From the NCBI GenBank assembly GCA_038326775.1, contig JBBQKJ010000009.1, positions 17,050 to 81,049 on the forward strand: 64,000 nucleotides of DNA. The letters are read 5' to 3'. The DNA is from DYIU01 sp038326775. GTDB lineage: Bacteria > Actinomycetota > Geothermincolia > Fen-727 > Anoxymicrobiaceae. A program made the position numbers and the translations under genes. Shown piece by piece: positions 57,297-64,000 of this stretch. The notes beneath the pieces were generated by a model. The model saw only the letters and a program-made list of their open reading frames with translations, was not told the DNA's origin and did not search any database. Numbering within the stretch: the stretch's first letter is position 1; each line of letters opens with the position of its first letter.

Positions 57297-57384
57297 GGGA
57301 TGTGCGCGTCATAAAAGAAGTGCCGGTGCCGGTCTCGAGAGGCCTCGGTCGAACTGCCGAGCTTCGTTATCCAGACCGCGGGCT

Positions 57385-57636
57385 TTATTTCACTGGAGCC
57401 GGCCCCTGGACCTCGATCCCGTACTTGGCGATTCTTCGATACAGGGTGGCACGGCTGATGCCGAGGTCGACAGCCGCCCGTGACATCACGCTGTTGTTCC
57501 TTCGGATGGCATCGGAGATAACGAGCTTCATGTACGAAGCCTCGCCCTCGTGCAGCGTGGAAGGGCGATCATCGGGGGCCTCCGGACGATCGGTGCCCTC
57601 CGGCGCCTTCAGGTTGCGAGAGACCGGCATCGCCAC
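57385..57636 (-). pseudogene. Fis-type HTH tail of a truncated activator
   Basis: An 83-residue frame ends with a factor-for-inversion-stimulation-type helix-turn-helix (AIRRNNSVMSRAAVDLGISRATLYRRIAKYGI). This is the C-terminal DNA-binding domain of sigma54-dependent activators. The preceding 35 residues are low-complexity, and no AAA+ or sensor domain precedes it. Upstream of 57636 the strand is antisense to a broken ferredoxin gene. It is most likely the surviving tail of an NtrC-type regulator, though expression as a tiny Fis-like protein cannot be ruled out. Confidence 0.55.
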
Positions 57637-57668
57637 GCCTCAAGCTCCAGGACCGCCCCGTCGATTAC

Positions 57669-57953
57669 GTGCAGTCCGCATACTATGCGGTCGCCGACGA
57701 GTCGAAATGCACCAGGTGTGGGACCTGCGTAGAGCGATGCCAGATAGACGCGAGAGTCGAGGGTGATCAGGCGATGAAAGTAGACCTCGCCAGGTGCCCG
57801 ACCGGTGCCTCGACGCTCGTCCTGAAAGAGGACGCGCAGCGGCCCCCGTCCACGATTCTCAGCAGATATGCCGAGATCGGCCAGGAACGCGGCGTTCCTT
57901 TCGGGAAGAACAGGAGGTTGCCGCGATCTTCTGAGGGTCCTGCCAGCTCGTAA
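57669..57953 (+). pseudogene. broken 4Fe-4S protein fragment with internal deletion
   Basis: The frame reads VQSAYYAVADESKCTRCGTC then VERCQ, one intact [4Fe-4S] motif. It continues KVDLARC directly into PTGAS, where family members carry a second motif (C-x-x-C-x-x-C-x-x-x-C-P). About ten codons between the first and last Cys of the second motif are missing in frame. A continuation (TILSRYAEIGQERG) matches the usual C-terminal tail. The open frame extends a little upstream of 57669 without a plausible start, so the 5' part is also gone. It abuts the truncated dehydrogenase tail-to-tail. Confidence 0.6.
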
Positions 57954-58554
57954 TGCGCGGCACCCTGGCGCCTTCGAACATGCCGGTTTTTACGAACCCC
58001 GGGTTGACTATAGTAAACCGGACCCCGCTGCAGCGAAGCTCGGCCCTCACCGAGTCTGTGAGCCCGATGCCCGCGAACTTCGTCGCGCAGTAGGCGGCGA
58101 GCCGCGCCACCCCGACCTTGCCGGCCGATGAGCAGATGTTTACGACGTGGCCACTTCCGCGGCGGACCATGTCTGGCACCACGGCCTGCATCATCCACGC
58201 CTGCCCAAGGTAGTTGACCTCCATCATCCTGCGGATCGCCGCCTCCGACATGTCGAGGAAATCCCCGCACTCGACTACGCCCGCGTTGTTGACCATTATG
58301 TCCACGGGGCCCACGCCGCGTCTTATTTCTTCCGCGATCTTCAGGCAGGCTTCGCGGTCGGATACGTCGAGGACGTAGGAGTAAGCCTCATACCCGTTCC
58401 GGTTGAACTCCTCCAGCGTTTCCGCCAGTCTCGCCTCGTTGACGTCGGTGATGACGACCCTGCAACCCTCCCGCGCGAAATTCAAGGCCTCCAGCTTGCC
58501 CATCCCCATCGCCGCCCCCGTCACCACCACAACCTTCCCACTTAGATCCAACAT
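57859..58554 (-). pseudogene. short-chain dehydrogenase truncated at its C-terminus
   Basis: An SDR of 231 residues that is normal up to about residue 212: the NAD motif GAAMGMGKLEALNFA, the N-N-A-G motif VNNAGVV, and the catalytic Ser with Y-x-x-x-K in AAYCATKFAG. The last 20 residues (after SWQDPQKIA) are unrelated and read antisense across the broken ferredoxin gene. About 40-50 residues of the normal C-terminus, including the substrate lid, are missing. AGGAGG precedes the ATG, so the gene may still be transcribed. Activity is doubtful. Confidence 0.65.
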
Positions 58555-58683
58555 ATTCCTCCTACCCGTTTCTTTTGAGATTCTGAGAGAACTGCAAACC
58601 TATTCCTGCAGGGCGAGGGGTGCTTTTTTCCGCAGCCTCAGGGTACTCCCGTAGCAAGGAAAAAACGTACCCCGAGCCCCCCC

Positions 58684-59082
58684 TCAGTCGAAAGTCGTCG
58701 GTATAGCCTCTACGACCTCGAACGTCCCCTGGAGCCCGTCGGCGTGCTTCAGGATCGCGGCCATGTTGCCGGTCACCTTTATCTTGCCCGACATCAGGGC
58801 GTTCATGGGGTCGAGCTCTCCTTCTGTCATCGACTGCCAGATCCCGTAGTTCGCCTTGATGACGTAGTCCATGGCGTCGATGTCCTCGACGGAGCCGTGC
58901 TCGTCTATCTTGCCACTATTGATGAAGACGTACTTCGGTGTGATGTCGGGCCTGTCCGTGAACTCGTAGGCGACCCTCGCGGTCAGGTCCTTGAGCGCCT
59001 CCTGGACGCCGGAGTTTTTGTTGTAGAGCTCGACGTAGGCGTCGAGCCACTCCACCGAGCCAAATGCCACAGTGTCTGCCAT
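58684..59082 (-). CDS. SCP2 sterol-binding-domain protein
   Basis: A 132-residue single SCP2 domain. The fold pattern is seen in VAYEFTDRPDITPKYVFINSGK, YVIKANYGIWQSMTEGELDPMNALMSGKIKVTGNMAAILK, where the A-L-M-S-G-K-I-K-V-x-G-(N/D) stretch is diagnostic. The domain binds hydrophobic ligands such as fatty acyl-CoA or sterol-like molecules. It lies 34 nt downstream of an HdrD-like Fe-S gene and an FAD oxidase, suggesting it delivers a lipid substrate to them. GGAGGAGGGC precedes the ATG. Confidence 0.88.
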   Translation of the reverse strand: MADTVAFGSVEWLDAYVELYNKNSGVQEALKDLTARVAYEFTDRPDITPKYVFINSGKIDEHGSVEDIDAMDYVIKANYGIWQSMTEGELDPMNALMSGKIKVTGNMAAILKHADGLQGTFEVVEAIPTTFD

Positions 59083-59116
59083 GCCCTCCTCCTTTTTCCG
59101 GTCGGGATCGTGTTAT

Positions 59117-60301
59117 TCAAGTCTCCAGGGACATCAGGACCAGGTCGGTGAGGTCGTAGAAATCCATTCCGGCCGAGGTCGCCTCGAGCACGTCGGTAAG
59201 GTTGCCTTCGCAGAACGGGCACGCGCTCACCAGGGCCTCGGCGCCGGTCTCCTTCGCCTCGTTGACCCGCTCCTCACCGACCCAGGCCGCGAAGTCCGGG
59301 AACGTCGTCTTGACGCCGGCCCCCGCCCCACAGCACCACGCTTTCTCGCGGTTGCGCGGCATCTCCACCAGCTCGAGATCCGGTATAGCCTCCATGATAC
59401 GGCGGGGGGCGTCGTAGAGCTCGCTGTAGCGCCCGAGGTGGCACGGGTCGTGGTAGGTAGCCATCAGCTTCACTGGTCTCGTCAGCTTGAGCCTGCCATC
59501 CTGGATGAGCTGGTCCAGGTACTCGACCACGTGTACGACCTCGAAGTTCCGCCGCACTACCTTCGGGTACTCGTTCTTCATAACGCTGTAGCAGCCGGAG
59601 CAGCTCGTGACCACCCGCTCGACGCCGAGCTCGTTGAGCATCGCGGTGTTCTCCGCAGCGATTTCCTTGAACGTGTCCTCGGCCCCGAGGTTGTAGGTGG
59701 TAGCACCGCAGCAGATCTCCTTCTGGCCGAGCGTGCCGAAATCCTCGCCGGCGGCCTCCAGCAGCTTAACCGTGTTCAGCGCGAAGTGTGTGCGCGCCGG
59801 TATCATCGCAGCGGTGCAGCCGACGTAGTACAGGGTGTCGACCTTTTCCTTCGAAGCGTCCTTGATCTTGAGCCCCTTGGCCCAGCGGTATCGCATAGCC
59901 TTCGGCTGCTGGTACGGGTTGCGATAGTTAATAGTGCTTTTGACCACCGTCTGCGCGTCCCCGGGCGGGCCGCCCATAGCTTTGACCACCTCGCGACGCG
60001 CCAGCCTCGCTATCTGCGTCGGGTCCTGGCCGGTGGCGCACTGCTGGGCGCATGAGCGGCACAGCGTGCAGTGGAACAGCACATCCGCGAGCTCCTCGTC
60101 TGGCTCGAGCGCGCCCTCGCGCAAGCCCTGCGCTATATAGCACTTGCCCCCGCCCGTATAGGAGAACCATCCGTAACGGGTGAAAGCCGGGCACAACTTG
60201 AGGAAATCGGGCCCGTCGCCGGGGTGCAGGTTGGCTGTGCAGATCTTGCACTTGGGGCAGGTGTAGATGAGCATCTCCATGGGAATAGTCATCTCTACCA
60301 C
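59117..60301 (-). CDS. HdrD/GlpC-like iron-sulfur oxidoreductase
   Basis: A 394-residue Fe-S protein. The N-terminal cluster region has an unusual first set, CPKCKIC then a Cys 15 residues later (KLCP), and a normal second set CTLCRSCAQQCATG. The C-terminal half has two CCG domains: YVGCTAAMIPART with EICCGATTYNLG and CSGCYSV, then YHDPCHLGRYSE with WCCGAGAG and CPFCEGN. It would accept electrons from the FAD oxidase encoded just upstream (7-nt overlap) and pass them to quinone or an Hdr-type partner. The start is GTG 60301 or ATG 60292. It is a distant paralogue of the protein at 45838-46971. Confidence 0.87.
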   Translation of the reverse strand: MVEMTIPMEMLIYTCPKCKICTANLHPGDGPDFLKLCPAFTRYGWFSYTGGGKCYIAQGLREGALEPDEELADVLFHCTLCRSCAQQCATGQDPTQIARLARREVVKAMGGPPGDAQTVVKSTINYRNPYQQPKAMRYRWAKGLKIKDASKEKVDTLYYVGCTAAMIPARTHFALNTVKLLEAAGEDFGTLGQKEICCGATTYNLGAEDTFKEIAAENTAMLNELGVERVVTSCSGCYSVMKNEYPKVVRRNFEVVHVVEYLDQLIQDGRLKLTRPVKLMATYHDPCHLGRYSELYDAPRRIMEAIPDLELVEMPRNREKAWCCGAGAGVKTTFPDFAAWVGEERVNEAKETGAEALVSACPFCEGNLTDVLEATSAGMDFYDLTDLVLMSLET

Positions 60302-61815
60302 CCCCCCTCGTACATCTTCAGCCCCGGGTTCAAGATATTGTTCGGGTCCACCGCCTTCTTGATGCGCTTCATGAGCTCGCCGAAACCGCCGGCCTTATCC
60401 ACGTAGTTGATTATGCCGTCGTAACGGATAGGCGTGGCGCCGTACCGCTTCATCCCTTCCTCGAGGTAACCCTGGTATATCTCGACTGCCTTCTGGTGCT
60501 CTTTCTCGTCCGCCGGGTCGACGAACGGGGTCAGGCGAAGGAAGAAGCTGCGGCCCTGGTCGGTGCAGTGGCTGTAATATGTGGTGCCGTACTGGAGGCC
60601 CCTGCTCCAGATGTACTCGAGACCGAACCTCTCCAGCTCGACCACGTTCTTCGGCTCCGCGAAGGCGATATGCATGAACCCGTACCCGAGCCCGAACCCC
60701 TTCATGAAGTGGATGCATGGCTCGTGCTGGATGCCGTACGTCTTGTAATAGTCCCAGGTCCCGGGGAACCTCTCCATCAGCTCGTCGTTCATCGGCCTGC
60801 CGCCGAGGCCCTTCGCTATGCGCTCGATCAGCCTGGTATGTGTATCGATGTCCTCCTCGTAGCCGGTCATGATGTTCAAGGCCAGGCAGTAAGGCCGGTC
60901 CTCCGGGTGCTGCCACGGCTCGGTGGTGAGCACCTTCAGCATGTCGCTCGACTCGGCCTCGCCCTCAGGCGCCGCCAGGTTGTTCATCACGGTGTAAAGT
61001 CCCCAGTGCCAGGTGACGCAGTGCTCGACCAGGTTCGCCCGGGAGACAGTCTTCATGAAATCGACCGCGTCGGCGAAGGTATCGAATCCCATCACCGGCA
61101 GGGCCTGCACGTCGTTCAAAGGGTAGATTCTTGTGGCCATCTTCGTGATGACGCCGAGTGTGCCGCAGGCGTTCATGAAGATGCCGCGGAGGTCGGGGAG
61201 GGGCCCCCATGGGGCGTGCCACCCCTGACCGGGATACGTGGCCTCGAACGCCTTGGACCCGGTCTGCACGATGGTCCCGTCGGGCAGGACCACCTCGAGC
61301 CCGAGGACCTCGGAGTCGATGCCGGACGAGCGGTGGCTGCCGTTGCCCTTTAGGTGGTAGTTGCCGACCACCGAGTTCGCAGGCGGGTATGAGCCGAGCG
61401 TCGCCCGGAACCCGTGCGGCTTGATCGCACGGACCAGTTTGCCCACCCCGACCCCGGGCTCGACCACCGCGTATGCCGCGTCGGTGTTTATCTCGAGTAT
61501 CCGGTCCATCCCGTACATGTCGAGGACGATGCCGCCCGCTTTGGGGATCACCGACGGCTCGAGCGTGCCGCTCGATATCGGCGTCACGGGTATTATCAGC
61601 TTGTCGGCTATCCGGAGGACGACCTGGACGTCCTCGACTGTTGCGGGCCTGACGATTATGTCCGGCATGGTCTTGGGTATGGGCAGCGCGGTGCCTGAAT
61701 AGCCGAACCGGATCGTCTTGTTGGTGGTGACCTTCTCTTCCCCGAGAGCGTCCACCAGCACTTCTCTCGCCCGCTCGACGAGCTTGCTGTCGACAGGTGA
61801 CGTGAGAACAGTCAC
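60295..61815 (-). CDS. FAD-linked oxidase (GlcD/vanillyl-alcohol-oxidase family)
   Basis: A 506-residue flavoenzyme. The PCMH FAD-binding domain has IIVRPATVEDVQVVLRIADK, ISSGTLEPSVIPKAGGIVLD, VEPGVGVGKLV and LGSYPPANSVVGNYHLKGNG, then the cap domain with WHWGLYTVMNN and a C-terminal PNNILNPGLKMYEGG. Relatives oxidise 2-hydroxy acids or p-cresol-type phenols. Electrons leave through the adjacent HdrD-like Fe-S protein. The substrate is unknown; the SCP2 gene in the same operon suggests a hydrophobic one. GTG start with GGGAGG six bases upstream. Confidence 0.88.
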   Translation of the reverse strand: MTVLTSPVDSKLVERAREVLVDALGEEKVTTNKTIRFGYSGTALPIPKTMPDIIVRPATVEDVQVVLRIADKLIIPVTPISSGTLEPSVIPKAGGIVLDMYGMDRILEINTDAAYAVVEPGVGVGKLVRAIKPHGFRATLGSYPPANSVVGNYHLKGNGSHRSSGIDSEVLGLEVVLPDGTIVQTGSKAFEATYPGQGWHAPWGPLPDLRGIFMNACGTLGVITKMATRIYPLNDVQALPVMGFDTFADAVDFMKTVSRANLVEHCVTWHWGLYTVMNNLAAPEGEAESSDMLKVLTTEPWQHPEDRPYCLALNIMTGYEEDIDTHTRLIERIAKGLGGRPMNDELMERFPGTWDYYKTYGIQHEPCIHFMKGFGLGYGFMHIAFAEPKNVVELERFGLEYIWSRGLQYGTTYYSHCTDQGRSFFLRLTPFVDPADEKEHQKAVEIYQGYLEEGMKRYGATPIRYDGIINYVDKAGGFGELMKRIKKAVDPNNILNPGLKMYEGGW

Positions 61816-62112
61816 GTGAGGCCTCCCTTCTGACCTGGTACCGTTGAGCGGGCACCATTCTAACGCTTTCAGACGCGGTCAAGAAAGGTTTGGCAAGTAT
61901 TTTTGGACGAACGGTCTAGAATGATTATAGCCGAACCATCTGGCAGGCAAGCCTTTGTCGAGACTGACATGCCCTGGGCTCCACAATTCCTGTCAGTTGC
62001 ACTTGGTATGCTTGTATCAGTGGTCCAATGAAATTGCCCTGCTGAAGGATTGAAATAATGTGGTATATGCATTATTATAATGCATGATATGCATGATTAG
62101 AGGTGGAGAAAG
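61816..62112. other. AT-rich intergenic region before the NTase cassette
   Basis: About 300 bases, clearly more AT-rich from 61860 onward than the rest of the window. No gene is supported. It includes the promoter/operator at 62050-62085. The change in composition marks a likely boundary of acquired DNA. Confidence 0.55.
62050..62085 (+). promoter_or_regulatory. promoter with overlapping palindromic operator for the NTase cassette
   Basis: TATAAT (62076-62081) lies within a perfect palindrome, ATGCATTAT-T-ATAATGCAT (62067-62085). TTGAAA at 62050-62055 is a possible -35 with a long 20-nt spacer. Partial direct repeats GCATGAT(A/T) follow to 62098. A repressor bound here would block the promoter, which fits an autoregulated cassette. 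Confidence 0.5.
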
Positions 62113-62694
62113 ATGATGGAACGCCCCGAAGCCGAACAATACCTGGAGGCATTGGGAGAAATACTCGAGAAGGAGGCCGATGAGCCAGTTTATATGCTGA
62201 TCTGCGGAGGGATGGCCGGCATTCTCCAGGATCTGTTGCACAGACCTACCAGGGACATCGACTGCGCAGGCTTCGTGGTGATAGAAGACGGGGTTCCTGT
62301 TCTTCGGAAACCACTACTGGCGGAACCCCTGCGCAGCGCCATTCGACGTGTTGCAGCGGTATATTCGATGTCACACAACTGGTTGAGCTTTCAGTCGAGG
62401 ATGCTTCTTGATGACGATTTGCCCGAGGGGCTTGTTGAGAGAGCTCAGGCTGTAGAGTATGGCAATAAACTGACTCTCTGGCTGATATCGCGAACCGACC
62501 TGATTTTTCTCAAGTTCAAGGCGGCCATTTCGCGCGAACGACAGGATGTTGAGGATCTCGTTCACATTGGGACAACTCAGCTTGAGGCGGAAGCTGCGGC
62601 CCGCTGGTGTTTTGAGCAGGGAGCGACCTCCGAAGAGGTCGCTGGCATTTTGAAGAGGATCAGCTATGGAAAAGTGGCTCGCGGACTTGTCTGA
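62113..62694 (+). CDS. nucleotidyltransferase-like protein (DUF6036/AbiEii-like)
   Basis: A 193-residue protein. The nucleotidyltransferase signature is visible in LICGGMAGILQDLLHRPTRDID (a G-G-x-A block, then R-x-T-x-D-(I/V)-D, about residues 30-49), followed by VARAQAVEYGNKLTLW-type helices and LISRTDLIFLKFKAAISRERQDVEDLV, where a conserved Lys and D-x-x-D-L follow as in AbiEii/DUF6036 proteins. It may transfer a nucleotide to RNA or protein as a toxin. The ATG is at 62113, with GGTGGAG upstream. It overlaps the next gene by 29 bases. Composition is lower in GC than the rest. Confidence 0.7.
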   Translation: MMERPEAEQYLEALGEILEKEADEPVYMLICGGMAGILQDLLHRPTRDIDCAGFVVIEDGVPVLRKPLLAEPLRSAIRRVAAVYSMSHNWLSFQSRMLLDDDLPEGLVERAQAVEYGNKLTLWLISRTDLIFLKFKAAISRERQDVEDLVHIGTTQLEAEAAARWCFEQGATSEEVAGILKRISYGKVARGLV

Positions 62695-63724
62695 TGGCAT
62701 CGAGGGAATAATCTATCGGCAGTGGTCCGCTCTCGGCGCTTTCCTTGCGGAAGAGGCGTCAAGCCAAACCGTTGTGGACCCCGAGGCGTTGCTCGTTGCC
62801 ACCTGTACTATAGGGAGGTCGGGACCGCGTATTTTCGACGAGATGCTCGACTGGCTGATTCAGAACGAGCGATTCGCAGCGCGTTTTATTCGCTCGGTAA
62901 GGTTGAAGACTATAGCGGAGAGTTTCGGATCAGGTGTTGGCCGCGTGCTGGCAGCCGTTACTGACTACGCCTCGGCCAGTACCAGGAAAGATCTCTTACC
63001 GGCAATGAGAGCAATGGGCAGAGAAGGTCTGGAAACAGCCCCGGAAGAAGAGCTGTTTTTCTCGAGCAAAGACCGGCTCGAACAGAGGGCGGCAAATCCG
63101 ACGTTTCTCAGATGGAAGCTTGTCAGAGGCGAACCGCGCATCAGACGGCATTCTGGGAGGCCTGATATGGAGAATCCCGCGAACGTGATGACAGCGATGC
63201 GGCAGCATTACGGTCCGAGCGTCAAAGCGGACATATTGACCTATCTGCTCACGGGACGACCCGGGAACTCGTACACGATAGCCCGCAAGATCAGGTACAA
63301 CCAGTCCAGCGTCTATAGAGAGCTTGAGAAGATGGTCGAGGACGGGCTCTTGAACAAATACGGGAGCAACTACCAGAAGCAGCAGGGGGGACCTTACTGG
63401 GTTGACCGCGCGCGCATGGCATCAGTGCTCGGGTGGAGCACTGATGAACTGCCAGTCTTCCTCGCATGGCCGGACATATTCCTCGCTTACCATATGATTT
63501 TTTCGGACTGGAGGGAGCATTCTGAGGATTATCGGAAGGAGTTTTTCCAGGCTGAGCGGATGAGAGACCTTGCTGTCAAGGTCGTTCCGCTCATCAGGGA
63601 GGCTGGAGAGCCTCTTTCCCTGCTCGCGACGCCGGACATATCGAGGCTGAAGGGCCTACAGCACAAGGACAAGCTGGTTTCTTTTCTAAGGGAAGCCATG
63701 AGCGTTATTGAATCTGCCAATTGA
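62666..63724 (+). CDS. winged-helix protein, candidate partner/antitoxin of the NTase
   Basis: A 352-residue protein with an N-terminal helical region (about 1-165) of no known family, and a winged helix at about 180-248: SVKADILTYLLTGRPGNSYTIARKI followed by YNQSSVYRELEKMVEDGLLNK. The C-terminal 100 residues are helical. AGAGG seven bases before the ATG, within the preceding gene, implies translational coupling. By analogy with AbiEi or MenA it could repress the palindromic promoter and neutralise the NTase, but the gene order (NTase first) is reversed relative to abiE. It ends 17 nt before the CRISPR array. Confidence 0.6.
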   Translation: MEKWLADLSDGIEGIIYRQWSALGAFLAEEASSQTVVDPEALLVATCTIGRSGPRIFDEMLDWLIQNERFAARFIRSVRLKTIAESFGSGVGRVLAAVTDYASASTRKDLLPAMRAMGREGLETAPEEELFFSSKDRLEQRAANPTFLRWKLVRGEPRIRRHSGRPDMENPANVMTAMRQHYGPSVKADILTYLLTGRPGNSYTIARKIRYNQSSVYRELEKMVEDGLLNKYGSNYQKQQGGPYWVDRARMASVLGWSTDELPVFLAWPDIFLAYHMIFSDWREHSEDYRKEFFQAERMRDLAVKVVPLIREAGEPLSLLATPDISRLKGLQHKDKLVSFLREAMSVIESAN

Positions 63725-63741
63725 GACCATTCCCCTGAAGA

Positions 63742-64000
63742 TTAATCTCCTTGCGCGCGGGAGGCGACGCAACCCCCCTTTCCGTGAACTCGTAGCGCTC
63801 GCTTAATCTCCTTGCGCGCGGGAGGCGACGACTCGTTCAGGCCGCAGGTCGCACCCTTGAGGCAGTTTCAATCCACGCCCCCCGCGCGGGGGGCGACCTT
63901 GCTCTTCGCACTTCGCATCCACGCGGCAGGGTTTCAATCCACGCCCCCCGCGCGGGGGGCGACCTCATGGCGATCTGGTCTTACGTCATGAACGGGGTGT
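63742..64000 (-). CRISPR. leader-distal end of a type I-C-like CRISPR array
   Basis: Two intact repeats (63865-63897 and 63931-63963) of 33 nt begin GTTTCAATCCACGCCCCCCG and are GC-palindromic at the core, as in type I-C. Two degenerate repeats (63742-63768 and 63803-63829, sharing TTAATCTCCTTGCGCGCGGG) lie to the left. Spacers are about 34, 35 and 33 nt, and a fourth runs off the window. The repeat read on the minus strand ends ATTGAAAC, so transcription should run leftward from a leader beyond 64000, and the degenerate copies are the trailer end. No cas genes are in the window. Confidence 0.9.

Noticed and set aside
57203..57766. Plus-strand frame beginning MVGVAGFEPATSASRTLR
   Set aside because: It reads antisense across tRNA-Pro; this N-terminus is a well-known artefact of translating tRNA genes.
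62113..63724. Calling the pair abiEii-abiEi
   Set aside because: Gene order and partner size differ from abiE, and the NTase match rests on short motifs. Kept as NTase plus winged helix.

Overview
The window is high-GC DNA with densely packed genes, frequent GTG and TTG starts backed by good Shine-Dalgarno sites, and several start/stop overlaps. It carries oxygen-sensitive redox chemistry (HdrA, MvhD and Flx-type iron-sulfur proteins, ETF, rubrerythrin, radical SAM), a PASTA-domain Ser/Thr kinase, and secreted proteins built from tandem modules with a WYLAEG-type signature. Together these suggest an anaerobic, deep-branching Actinomycetota-like bacterium. The taxonomy is an inference from gene content only.

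Layout. 0-6.6 kb: the end of an unidentified gene, an MFS exporter, a pentapeptide-repeat protein, a receiver-like protein without its phospho-acceptor, a GNAT protein, and a secreted calcineurin-like phosphoesterase behind a leader that ends in a terminator-like hairpin. 6.6-12.5 kb: a leftward operon metG-tatD-rsmA-cation P-type ATPase. 12.6-24.6 kb: a TldD/PmbA protein, an acyl-CoA synthetase, a nitroreductase, an FtsX-type permease, two PAS histidine kinases (one with an N-terminal receiver) and an FAD amine-oxidase-like protein. 24.7-36 kb: two large secreted proteins that share a roughly 100-residue module, a B12-binding radical SAM protein, a geranylgeranyl-reductase-like flavoprotein, a Gfo/Idh/MocA dehydrogenase, an MscS channel and a methyltransferase. 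36-38.3 kb: an intact thiolase flanked by two broken genes.

38.6-47.1 kb is the metabolic core: a leftward run encoding an HdrD-like protein, EtfB, EtfA, HdrA, MvhD, FlxC, FlxB and FlxA, with a promoter candidate upstream and a hairpin terminator after flxA. The likely role is to carry electrons from acyl-CoA or hydroxyacid oxidation through ETF and HdrD-like iron-sulfur centres to a flavin-based bifurcating HdrA/Flx module that exchanges them with NAD(H) and ferredoxin. 48.7-55.3 kb is a leftward series: a Crp-family regulator, a NifS-like protein lacking the PLP lysine, a NifU/IscU scaffold, a zinc ribbon, a DsrE-like protein, TusA, rubrerythrin, a PknB-type kinase and an AIM24-family protein. 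This points to sulfur transfer, Fe-S assembly and oxidative-stress handling.

55.4-61.8 kb: AlkD, a GNAT protein, tRNA-Pro(CGG), a scar of three truncated genes beside the tRNA, and an FAD oxidase / HdrD-like / SCP2 operon. 61.8-64 kb is a visibly more AT-rich, foreign-looking end: a nucleotidyltransferase plus winged-helix gene pair behind a palindromic promoter, and the leader-distal end of a type I-C-like CRISPR array that runs out of the window. No cas genes are in view.
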